The translations under genes were made by a program, and so were the position numbers. From Varanus komodoensis (taxonomy: Eukaryota > Chordata > Lepidosauria > Squamata > Varanidae), in assembly GCF_004798865.1 (NCBI RefSeq), contig NW_025335440.1, positions 8,477,704-8,541,703 of the forward strand: DNA of 64,000 nt. The letters are read 5' to 3'. Each line of letters begins with the position of its first letter. Position 1 is the first letter of the stretch. The notes beneath the pieces are model-generated. The model saw only the letters and a list, made by a program, of their open reading frames with translations. It had not been told where the DNA came from and searched no databases. Positions 21,861-31,400 of the stretch are shown one piece after another.

Positions 21861-23931
21861 ACCAAGCTGGAAGAGGCACATTTTCAGATTTTAGAATAGG
21901 GAGAAAAGTTTACAAAAGCTGGGAAAGAACCAAAGGTTCAGTGGCTGAGGGAAACAGGGCACAGCCACCTGAAGAACCTGGAGGGTGGAACCGGGACCCT
22001 AGGAGGGCCAGGTTTGGCCTCTGGGGAGGAGGTTCCGTACCCCGTGGCCCCAAGTTAACAACGATGGTCCCCATGGCGTACCCCACTGCCCAACGTGGTG
22101 GCAGGCTTCATTTCAACCACCATTACCGGTCCTGGAGACAACTCCCCTGCTTGAGCCCCTGCTGTTTGCGCCTCAGGTGTCTTGCTTGCCTCTCACCTGG
22201 GAGCCGTGCTCAGCCTCTTATGCTTTGAAGTGGGTCTCCCTGGTCACTGAAAGGGCTCCAGAGCCCGGCCAGCAGGAAAGACGTCCCGGTCCTTTGTCCC
22301 CATCACATGAGAGTTCAGAACTGAAAGGTGGGGGGGGGGTTGGTGAACCAGGTCATGTTCAGGAGCACTTGGATGGGAAGAGGTGGCCCTGTGGGTGCCC
22401 CTGGGAGGACCTGAACCGCACGCCCTTTAAAGGTCACACACACACTGTGAGTTGAGCTGGGAAACAGATCAATGGCAAGTTTGCTGAAGATGCAGCGAGC
22501 AGCGGCACCGTTTCCTCTTCTTTTGCCCTGCGGTTGCTGCAGAGGGGAGAACGGCCATCTATGCACCGGTGCAAAGAGGAGACGTCTGTAAATCAGCACG
22601 AAAGAGGACAACAGTTTGCAGCGCATGTAAATGAATGTGCACATTTATATGGATGGACAGAAATGCAGAAATCACAAGTACGATTTGAGCAGAAGACTGT
22701 GCCGGCAGATGGAGGGGCAGTGGTCCATAAAGGAGGCCACCCAGACATCCTAGCAGAGGGCCTGATCTGGCTTGGGACCCCGGCATGGGGGTGAAGGGCT
22801 TGGACCCTCCTCCAGTGCCACGACCTGGATCAGGGCCTGTACGGATATGGCTGAATCGCAGTCCATTTAAGAAAAGCCATCTTTGTTTGACGATATCAGT
22901 TGCAAGCAGGAGGGGGCTGATCCAGGCAGGTGTGTGTTCCTTCCATTGCACATACTGGGGTCCCAGTCTGGATCGGGTGCATTACACCTACTCCAGAGTA
23001 AGAAATAGAGATGCAGCTGCTTGCTGAAGTTTTTAAATCATGCTTGCTTCAGCCCTCAGCCACTGCACTGGGGCAATGCATGCTGGCTGGACCTTCTGGG
23101 GGAATGCATATGAAGGCGGATCCCCATAGGTCTTTATGGCTAATACGGACATTTAGTTGTATTATTATATTTCTTTTTCTTTCATTTTCTAAAATTCCAC
23201 CATTCTCCTGGTGAATCATGCCTGTGATTATCTTCAGGTCAGTTGGGCCAGCTGTTCCCATCCAAACATGCCCTCCATGTGCTGTTTGGGGATGATGGGA
23301 GTCGTAAGCCAACACATCTTAAAGACAGGACTAGGTTAAGAGGGTGTGACCAGCCCAATTTCAGACAGGAATTTTGGAGCCAAGCAAAGATTTCAACCTG
23401 GGCTTAACGGGAAATCTGCACATTGGCTTAATAAAAGCCTTGTTCTCCCCAAGCTCATGTGTGCCAAGATATGTAGGTGTGGAATAGGGTTTTGTTACCT
23501 CCATTCTGTCTGTGCTTCACACGTCAGGCATCTTTTGTTCTGTAGTCTCCTCCTTGCTGGAATCAGATTTAGTTATTTATTCTTACAAGTATTGCACTCT
23601 ACTTGTGCTCAAATAAATAAAATACTTGTGCTAATTTATACTAGGACTAATTTTCATGTGTGCATAAGTGCTAACCCAAATTGGGTTAATAAGCATTAGT
23701 GCTAATGCAAGTGAACATAAATCCACCTACCAAAAAAAAGTTTAAAACCAACCTGCAGTCTGCAGAATCCATATTACATACATAAAGCAGCCCACTGCAA
23801 AACCGATCTCTGAAACTCCCAAGCAATCTGAAGCCATTACAGGTTTCTCCAACATCGTTTGTGTGGAAAGAAGCACTTGCAGGATTAATTGGTCTGTCTG
23901 TGTATTGTTGAAACGCAAGGGTGGATAGTGT
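21861..23931. other. Gene-free stretch
   Basis: Several open frames (for example 21770-22228 + and 22559-22951 -) lack domains. A G run lies near 22327. At 23285-23330 'gggatgatgggagtcgtaag' is a half copy of the MITE family seen at 1867-1981. AT-rich repeats of 'acttgtgctaa' type lie at 23590-23710. Confidence 0.45.
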
Positions 23932-24300
23932 CATTATATGGCGAACCTTTTTGAGAGCAAGTGCCCAAACTGCAACCTAAAACCTACTTATTTATCACAA
24001 AGTGCCAACGCTGCAATAAAAGCTGAAAACTCAGGTTTTAGTTTAGAAAAAACAACTCACAGCCAGTCCAGGCAAAAATATATATATCCTTGGCAGTGCA
24101 CTGACCGACCATGTGAAAGCTCGGACGAGTCGCGGCTTGTGACGTCATTGCCTGGCGCTGCCACTCCTTTCCAAGCATGCGCATCGCCCCTATACGATGC
24201 TCAGCTGGTGGGGCGATGCTGGGGCGACCTGGCTCGTGTGCTGACAGAGAGGGCTCTGCCTGCCCGCTGTGGCACAGGCGCCATAGGTTCGCCACCACTG
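23932..24300 (-). mobile_element. Non-autonomous hAT element, compact form
   Basis: It is the reverse complement of the element at 7070-8300 without its internal array. The right end gives CAGTGGTGGCGAACCTATGG on the minus strand, and the left end reads '...atggcgaacctttttgag'. Internal phrases such as 'cacagccagtccaggcaaaa' and 'gtcagtgcactgccaag' (minus) match the 7.2 and 8.1 kb blocks. The left terminus is decayed and I could not confirm a duplication. No coding capacity. Confidence 0.82.
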
Positions 24301-25059
24301 TTACATAGTTTGGTCAGCAGGGGGCACTGGACTTGTGCCTGGATGGAGTGAGGCGTTCCCTGGAGTTGTTCTGTCCTTGTCACGGTTCTGTGCTGTCACG
24401 TTGTCTCTGATTGGTGATGTTCCTGTGAAGGAAAGCCCTCCAAACCAGGGATTCAGCCCCATTCAGCTGTCCGCAAAGGCTGCGTCTTCCTTGGTGGCGT
24501 CCGTCCGTCTTGCATTTGGCCTCCCTCTTCTTCTGCCTTCTCCGGCACGAGTGTCTTCTCCAAGGAGTCCTTCTTGTGACTCGCCCAAATCGGAACGGCC
24601 TGCGTTTCACCATTTTTCCTCCCAGGGCAAGTTCTGGTTTGATTGACCCAGGACCCACTTGCTCGCCTTTCTGTCGGCCCAGGGTATACACCACACTCTC
24701 TTCCAGGACCATGTGCTGGATGCATCCGGTTCCTCTGTCCGTTTCCTTCACTGCCCAGCTTTCATTCCCTTGTGTACGATCTTGTTTAGGAGAGACAGTC
24801 AAGTTCATTTCAAGCTTCCTTTTTCTCTCGAGCCTTCCATGACGCCTCGCCATGCCGGCTGCCTCTTCTGGCTCCAATCCCTCACCGCGTCCCCTTCGCC
24901 GGGCATCAGTTTCAGAAGTCAGCCAAGGGCCCACAAAGTAGGAAACGGACCGCTTCATGGGCAGGGCAGGGCTAAGTCTTCCCCACCTCCGCCAACGCCC
25001 CCGATTCCCACCTTTGTTCCTTGGGGGAAGTAATGCTTTTACAAAGTCCAACAACTAGT
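24301..25059. other. Unassigned tract with long overlapping frames on both strands
   Basis: A minus frame of 224 residues (24380-25054) overlaps + frames at 24335-24646, 24510-24842 and 24659-25033. The minus product is rich in Arg, Lys, Gly and Glu, without a domain I recognise. The tract sits between a hAT end and an L2 3' end, so it may be the 5' part of a composite retroelement. It shows no paired splice sites convincing enough to call an exon. Confidence 0.35.
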
Positions 25060-25243
25060 GGCCAGGGCGACTTATTTTATATTGTTATTTTTTATATTTT
25101 AACTTAATGTTTGCATCTTACAAACATTTTAACTTAATGTTATAACTTAATGTTTGCATTTTAATTTAATGCTGTGAGCCGCCCCGAGGCTTCGGCAAAT
25201 GGGGCGGCATAAAAATGTTTTAATAAATAAATAAATACTGCGT
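25060..25243 (+). mobile_element. L2 LINE 3' UTR and terminus
   Basis: An AT-rich stretch with repeated 'taacttaatgtttgcat' leads to the terminal hairpin 'gtgagccgccccgaggcttc' / 'atggggcggcataaaaatg' and (TAAA)n. It may include the 24.3-25.06 kb tract as its upstream body, but no L2 protein motif is seen there. Confidence 0.85.
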
Positions 25244-25958
25244 TGCTTAGTTTTCAATAGGACATAAGCACGGCCAAAGTTCCCTGAAGGAGAGGCTATG
25301 CATCTAATCTGGGAAAGATGCAATTTCCTTTTAAAAAAAAGTATACTTTTGAGGGAATACTTCTTCCTGGGGTGCCACCAAATGCCCCTCAAGGGCTTTA
25401 ATTTTCACATTTCATTTGCTGGGGCAGTTTCCTTCCCGACTGTACTTTCAGCAGTGTGAGAAGCAGAGTCTCACAGAGCATGTGCAGAATGCCTTCCTCC
25501 CACATTGCCACGACAGAGACACCTCCTGCAGAGTACTTGTGATATGGCAGGGCGGGGGGCTTACAGGGACAGTGGATGAGCCCGGTCACCCCTCTGTGGA
25601 CAGGGAGGAATCGCTTCGAAGCTGGAGAAATCTGGCAGATTAATTTCAGCCTGCAACTTTCCTTGGAGTCCCTCCTGCCGAACTGATGGTGCATTAAATG
25701 TTGATTGCTTAAGGGATAATCAAGCCAATCATGACAGATGACAAAATTACATACACATGCACTTTCTCAGCCTCTCCCGCTCTCTCTCAGTAGCTGGGGA
25801 AGATTAAACGGCCGCCAAATGTCAGCAGGCGGGAGGCACGCATAGAAGCCGAAAGCCCCGGACTTAGGAACTGGATGTGATCTTATTGGCTTCCAAGCTG
25901 CTGTTTAAAGCAGGAGCGCTTGGAGGATTCCACTGTGCCCACCCACCAAGAGGCAGAA

Positions 25959-25960
<2 letters not shown>
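25244..25960. other. CRHR2 upstream flank
   Basis: This is repeat-poor sequence immediately 5' of the receptor exons. No coding exon is visible. I looked for an alternative beta-type first exon (signal peptide plus a segment like LLEQYC) and did not find one. Confidence 0.45.
25881..25910 (+). promoter_or_regulatory. CRHR2: Possible core promoter elements of CRHR2
   Basis: An inverted CCAAT box (attgg, 25885-25889) and a TATA-like 'tttaaa' (25904-25909) lie about 260-280 bases before the receptor ATG. A second inverted CCAAT occurs at 26041-26045. These are short motifs and their role is inferred from position alone. Confidence 0.25.

Positions 25961-26006
<46 letters not shown>
25961..26006 (+). 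repeat. (AG)n microsatellite in the CRHR2 5' region
   Basis: A perfect (AG)n tract of about 23 units starts 162 bases before the CRHR2 start codon. GA tracts of this type can bind GAGA-type factors and vary in length between individuals. An effect on this gene is only a possibility. Confidence 0.95.
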
Positions 26007-26010
<4 letters not shown>

Positions 26011-26012
26011 AC

Positions 26013-26024
26013 ATGGACTGGTAG
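26013..26024 (+). other. Three-codon upstream ORF (Met-Asp-Trp-stop)
   Basis: ATG GAC TGG TAG lies 143 bases before the receptor start, after the (AG)n tract. The base at -3 is C and at +4 is G, so the context is moderate. If it lies in the transcript it could damp translation of the receptor. If transcription or splicing begins downstream (see 26098-26140) it is irrelevant. Confidence 0.4.
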
Positions 26025-26097
26025 AGGACTGCAGCACTTAATTGGCTGAGGAGAGCGGGCGAAGCCAACGGGAATCTGGCAAAGTAGGAAGCTCGGT

Positions 26098-26140
26098 CCG
26101 TCTCCCACCTTCCCTCCCCCCCTCCCTTCCTCCCCCCCAG
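26098..26140 (+). promoter_or_regulatory. Acceptor-like polypyrimidine tract ending in CAG
   Basis: Some 40 bases of nearly pure C and T end in CAG at 26138-26140, 27 bases before the receptor ATG. This matches a strong 3' splice site. It suggests either an upstream non-coding exon spliced onto the ATG exon or simply a pyrimidine-rich 5' UTR. Confidence 0.4.
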
Positions 26141-26167
26141 TTCCTCGGACTCCAGTGCTGGACAACA

Positions 26168-26255
26168 ATGAACGAGACCATCATTCTTCAGTACTTCATT
26201 GAAGAACTGGATGCTAATTGCAGCCTCTTGGATCTATTGCAGGATGGATTTGATG
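26168..26255 (+). CDS. CRHR2: CRHR2 exon 1, alpha-type N-terminus (coding part)
   Basis: First coding exon of corticotropin-releasing hormone receptor 2, a class B1 G-protein-coupled receptor. It binds urocortins and CRH at the plasma membrane and signals mainly through Gs. The 29 residues start MNETIILQYFIEEL and continue DANCSLLDLLQDGFD. The NCSL core and the following Asp-Gly match the alpha first exon of other vertebrates (human EANCSLALAEELLLDGW, from memory). Cys18 is the first of the six extracellular-domain cysteines, and N2 and N17 are N-glycosylation sequons. The start has A at -3. The donor is G|GTAGGG, phase 1. The exon lacks the several residues that lie between DG and GPY in mammals. 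The first 15 residues are only weakly hydrophobic, in line with the uncleaved pseudo signal peptide reported for mammalian CRHR2 alpha. Frame and splicing agree perfectly with exon 2. Confidence 0.9.
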
Positions 26256-26431
26256 GTAGGGAGCACGGGACGGGCGGAAGAGTCTCTGGGCAGCTGGGCT
26301 TCGGGTCGTGGGTTGCTTTGCTTTGCTATTTTGCTTTGCTTTGCTTTGCTTTGCTTTGCTTTGCTTTGCTTTGCTTAATCGTTCCGTCACTCCCCTTCGC
26401 TTACATTTCTCTCTCTGTGTCTTATCCAAAG
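26256..26431 (+). other. CRHR2: CRHR2 intron 1 (176 bp, phase 1)
   Basis: Donor GTAGGG and acceptor 'tgtgtcttatccaaag' fit the GT-AG rule. Joining gives Asp-Gly-Pro-Tyr-Cys at the junction, with the Gly codon split 1+2. About a third of the intron is the (TTTGC)n microsatellite. The frame stays open through the whole intron from 26042 to 26605, so retention would extend the protein without a stop until just beyond exon 2. Confidence 0.85.
26313..26376 (+). repeat. (TTTGC)n pentanucleotide microsatellite
   Basis: About twelve units with one interruption (ctatttt near 26327) lie inside the 176-bp intron 1 of CRHR2. Length variation would change intron size by a large fraction. Confidence 0.95.
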
Positions 26432-26551
26432 GTCCTTACTGCAACTCAACCACCGATCAGATTGGGACCTGCTGGCCCAAGACCATCGCCGGGGAACTGG
26501 TGGAGAGACCTTGCCCAGAGTTTGTCAATGGGGTCAAATACAACACCACCA
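26432..26551 (+). CDS. CRHR2: CRHR2 exon 2, ligand-binding extracellular domain
   Basis: Forty residues of the hormone-receptor domain. After the shared Gly come [30 protein letters not shown] and VNGVKYNTT. The D-x-IGTCWP motif carries the structural Asp38 and Trp44 of class B1 receptors. Cys33, Cys43 and Cys57 are conserved, and NST and NTT are glycosylation sequons. DQIGTCWP and ELVERPCPE with NGVKYNTT are diagnostic of CRHR2 over CRHR1, which has [20 protein letters not shown] at the same place. The acceptor is 'ccaaag|gt' and the donor is A|GTAAGT, phase 1, the usual boundary inside the Arg codon before NAYRECLENGTWA. Exon 3 with that segment was not found downstream. No disabling change is seen, so this looks like a live gene. 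Confidence 0.95.
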
Positions 26552-28057
26552 GTAAGTAGCTCTTTTCTCCGGTCCCTTCTCTCTTCCCAGAGGCTTCAAG
26601 CCTAGGTTTGTGCTGAGGTTTTGTGGCAAAAACATATGGGAACACAATTTCTCTCTTAATTGATCTCTGTGGGAATAGAGACAACACTTTCCCTTTGGTG
26701 TGTACAAAACTCCTTTCCCCAGAGTCATGGATCGAGGCTTCCAAATTTGGCTTGTGAGAACCTCTTTGACTTACCTCTGTTTGTTTTTTCCCTTTTGGAA
26801 CAGAAGCTGGGTGTTTGTAAGCACACAGTAAAAAGCGACACATCCCAGTGAGTTTTCCTGTGGAATCCCCTGCATGTGGTGCAGTGGGTGGGTGGGGGGG
26901 TGATAATTAGCAGATCCAGAGGATGTAACTGTGCTGCAATTGCACAATCCCAGCTGCTGGAGGAAATTTCCCTGCCTGGGTTCAAATCGAATGAACGGGC
27001 AGTGAAATTCTGACTGGGTTTGGCCAGCTTTGCTCTCCAAAGTTCTGATAGTTAGATGGAAAAATGTCCCATTTCCAGTTCTGTCTTGTAAATAAGGGAT
27101 TTGGGGCTGTACATCAAACACTGCAGCATTTAGGTGTTCAATATGTATCACAGATCAACATTTACCATCCAAGACAAGGCGGGTGAATACATGAAAACTA
27201 AGAGTGCACCACGAATAATGCTGGCAGTTGCTTTGATAGGAATTGGATTTATTCCGCTATGAATGCCTGAAAAGTGGAGGAAGGGATAGCCATTTTGGGA
27301 GATGTGTGTCATTTTTCTAGGATTGTTGGGATCTGTGCATCAATGTCAGCGTCTGCTGTGCTTTGGGCATTCTTTCTCATCGTTGTCTCTTGGTCTGGTG
27401 GAGAAATTGAATGAAAAGGGACATGTAATGAAAAGGACCCAGGTATGGGGTGTAAGGGAAAGTATTGTGGGTGCAATGAAGAGGAGAGGACCCATTTCCC
27501 CCGTTTTTGTCACTAAGTCTAAATTTCTCATGCACACTATCTTGAAATCTTTGTTCAGTTTAAAAAAACACAGGCGTTCCCCCGGGCTCAGGTGTACCTC
27601 CATGCCATAACCACAGAAGTGTGAATACTTTCATCTCATCCCGTATGTGAGCAAGTTGGTCCAGGTTTCCAAGGGATGCAACAAAAAGCAGCTTGCCCAT
27701 GTGCAGGAACCCTCTTCTCTTCTGTGTGATTTTGCATTGCTGAGGCCAGAAGCCAGATCTCAGCATGGACGCCGGGCTCAGCTAAGGTGTCCCGAGACAC
27801 AACTAGGTCCCGCTGAGAAAAGCGAGTGCATGAAATGCAAACACACTGCTGTGTAGGCTTTTGCGTGTCTTCCTTTCACGCAGAGGGAGTGTGTTTCCCT
27901 CCACCCCATGTTCAGTCTGTGATTCTTTCAGGAGTTCACTGCACATGTTGTGAGTAGCTTGAACCAAAAGCACCAAAGCTGAAAATTATCCCAGAAGAGG
28001 CTTATCTTGGTGGACTGACCATCTCAAAAAGATGATGTGATTGCCTGATGCCGCACA
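26552..28057. other. Intronic stretch without recognised elements
   Basis: The sequence is single-copy-looking. Open frames on both strands (up to 128 residues at 26457-26843, minus) overlap exon 2 antisense or lack motifs. Confidence 0.45.
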
Positions 28058-28135
28058 GAATCCTGGAATATTAGAGTTGGGAGGGACCCTGGAGGTCATC
28101 TGTTCTGACCCCCTGCTTAAAGCAAGACCTGGTTT
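28058..28135 (-). mobile_element. CR1/L3 LINE 3' terminus fragment
   Basis: The + strand reads 'agaatcctggaatattagag', 'ttgggagggaccctggaggt' and 'tctgaccccctgcttaaag'. It is an antisense CR1-group end. Confidence 0.7.
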
Positions 28136-28289
28136 GTTCACTTGCTTACGTTTCATTTCTACACTGCCTAAAAGCTGAGGCTGTCTGGGGAGTTTACAAC
28201 AGTTCATAAACAATACGATAAAATTCTATTGCAACATTTTCCAAAATATGCAGATTAAAAAACAAGAACGGCAGCTATGATGATAATCA

Positions 28290-28480
28290 TTACCTTGCAT
28301 TTATATCCCACTTTTCCCTTTTGCAAGGAACCCAAGGTCGATTACATAGCTCCATTTTATCTGCACAACAACCCTGTGAGGTAGGCTGGGCTAAGAGTCT
28401 GACTGGCCCCAAATCACCCACTGAGCTTCATGCCTGATCTGGGGACTGGAAGCCAGATTTCCCAGGTCCCAAGTACAACC
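28290..28480 (-). mobile_element. MIR-type SINE, diverged
   Basis: Antisense order is 'catttatatcccacttttcc' (tail), 'cacaacaaccctgtgaggta' (CORE), 'gactggccccaaatcaccca' and 'ggggactggaagccagattt' (B-box region). It abuts a (TATA)n run at 28493-28505. Confidence 0.75.
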
Positions 28481-31400
28481 ACACTGGGTCCATATATATA
28501 TATGTATAGACTATGTACAGGATATATAAGATAGAAAGAAGACCCATAAAACACCTGGGATGCATCTTCCCTCAAGTCCTTGAATATCACATGTATCTTT
28601 AAATACCTTGGGACAGAGAACTGTTCATCTGACACTAAAAGAATGATAAAATTGGCATTGGGCATCAATGGGGAGGGGAGAGGCCACCCCTGAAAATGTC
28701 CTCCCACTTCTTGCTGCCCTCCAGGCATCCCTTGGGGAAGGCCCCAGGTGCTGCCTGCAGCATCCAGGTACCACGCAGCTGCAAGAGGCTCTCCATCAAG
28801 TATTACGGTCCCAATCCATCGAGGGATGCAGCTGCACCAGCCCTGATGGGTGGTGGTCCAGCACCTCCTTTAAACGCACCAACAAAGGAGAGTTCACCAC
28901 TTCCTAAGACAGTTCTCTGTACTGTACATCTCTCCTCTCCGTTTTAGTTTATACACCTGCACCAAATCTCACCCCTGTCCTCATTTCACCTGGGACAAAT
29001 AACATCCCTCTGGTCTCCATTGTGGATTTAAATTCTCCATCATATCCATACACATATGCTGCAAGAGTGGAGGAAATCCCACCTGTGAGAACAAGGAGGC
29101 ACACGAAGGAGTAACTAATTCCGGCTAAGAGCACTGGAGTTACGTAGTGGGGAGTCTGAAGTGTGACCTAGAAATCATGCAGCGGGAGTGCAGAGAGGAG
29201 ATCGGAACGTCCTGAAGTTTGGTCTAATTTGGGGGCGATTTCTGTGCCAAATGGATATATTTATTGGTTTTTGAGTGCCAGTTGCATCTGGGAGAGGTAG
29301 CATCTGTTCTTTCCTCTTTGTCCTGGGATACCACGCATAAGCGTACAATCCATTCCCTAATCCTAACACTTCCTGTCCAAAGTGGTCTCTCCTTTCCAAA
29401 TCTCTTGTTGCAAGAAACCCACACATATTGGATTGACATAAACAGCATCTCTGCCTTGCCCATCCGCAACATGGACATGCAATTCTTGTTTGGCCTGTTG
29501 ATCGTATCAGTTGGATCTGATTTTTTAAAAAAATTACATCAGTTCGTTGCCTGGAGGTTGTTTCTGCAAACCTAAGGTGGCAAGCGGTACTCTAGAAAAC
29601 GAGTGTGGTGCATAATTTGTGTTTCCCGAGCTACTGAAACTTTGTGGAAGTGAAGCAATAGGGACTTTAGTGAAAGAACCTTTTCTCATTTCTTTTCCCT
29701 CCCTTTCTCCTCCCCATTTTGTGTTTTTGATAGACTAAAATGCTGTTGCAATTGGCAGGTTCAGATGTAGTATTATACCTCAGTTTAGCATCATGCGAAC
29801 AAGCCTGTTTGAGCACTTTCCACACACACTTACTCAAACACACACACCTTTCCCCCTCCTCTGCACTGGCCACAAGGAAGAACTGGAAGGAAGCACTTCA
29901 TGGTTTATTAACTGAGGTTTATTGTTACCTCTGAGTTCGGAACTATGGCTTTCTTCAACTCACCAGAATTAGAATTGACAGTTTGATGTTGGTTTATTTC
30001 AATAAATTACCGTTTAAACAGATCACTGTTTGAGTTCATTCAGAAATAGCAATGAATTGAGGTTAGTTTAAGCCAGGGAACCTTATTAGAAGAGGAGAGA
30101 AGAGATGCAGTTGAGATCAGAGCGCAAGCTGGCTTGTTCTTGCAGTGCTCCATGTAGTTTTCCATTCATTCTGAGTGAAAATACCGTGTGTGTGTGTGTG
30201 TGTGTGTAGCTTGCAGGGTATTATTGGCAACGTGTGGTCCAAACGAAGGACTGAGCAAAAGCAAGAGTTGTGTGGTTTTTGTAGCAGAGATGAGAAAGCC
30301 AATGAGATAAATAGTGTGGGAGCCAGAGCATACTTCTATGCGTGTTTAGACGGGAAAAGTCCAACGGGAATGCACTGGATTCTGCCCTAAGGGCAGTAGT
30401 GGAAATACAATAACATAATCAAGGCTTCTTTATAACGAAGCACAAAACAGGTGCCACACCTGAAGTCGCTTAGGGAGAACTCGGCGAAAGAGCAGGTGTT
30501 GCCTTGCATGCCTGTCGTCCCACCAGTCAGACGGGGCAGGAGGAACTTCGAACAAGGTGCAAAGATTCTCCCCACAACATTTGCTGCTTAAATGGCAGGG
30601 GGCTCTTGGATGCAAAGATTCCACTGAGCTTCTGTACTGAAGGTCTAGTCACAAGCCCCCCCCCTTCCTCTTCCTCGTCCTCTTCCTCTTCTAGGGATGA
30701 GTGAGAATTCAGTGGGATTTTTCTGGTTCAGGCCCCAGAAATTTCACTCAGTTTCTCTCTTTTGGTATCCACTCAATCTGCAGATGGATCCCAGTAAAGC
30801 TGCTTTTTCTAACAGTGGCAGATTAGACGAATTGCAGGCCTGGGGCAGGGGGAAAGGAATGTGCAAACGATTCCTGGAATTAGCAGGAAAGGGAAGGGGA
30901 TCTTCCACAGTCCAAGGAGATTTAGCAGAATGGAAATACTGAGAAATTCTGTTCAGCTGGAACAATCCCGACAGTTCATGCCTCTCCCATCATCTCCGTC
31001 TCCTCCAGAGTTTGTGTCTCTTCCCGGCCTACCTGCCCTGCCTTCTTTTCCGTCTTCCCCTACCCCACTTCCCTCTTCCCTCCCCGATCTCACCACCACT
31101 GATGCCACTTCCTCCACCCTGCCCCCTTTCCTGCTGCATCCCCCTCCTCTCTTTCCCATCTCCAGCCCACCAGCCTTCCCCCCATCTCTGCCTTCCCCTC
31201 CTGCTGCCTCATTGTCCACCCAGCTGCCGGTCCCTCCCCATCGCCCCCTCACCTGTGGCCGCCCCTTCGCTCACTGCTACCTGATCGCTGGCCACCTCCT
31301 TGCCTGCCCTCCCGAAAGAGTAGCAGCAGCAAAGAGCAGGACTGGGGCAGAGGAACGCAGGGGCAGACAAAACAGAGGAGCACCAGTGGATGGGAAATCA

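Noticed and set aside
25244-25960. Alternative CRHR2 beta-type first exon
   Set aside because: No signal-peptide-bearing frame with a phase-1 donor was found. It may lie further upstream or be absent.
26168-26551. Assignment to CRHR1 or another class B receptor
   Set aside because: The DQIGTCWP...ELVERPCPE...NGVKYNTT pattern and the NCSL first exon fit CRHR2. CRHR1 has [18 protein letters not shown] and GVRYNTT at these places.
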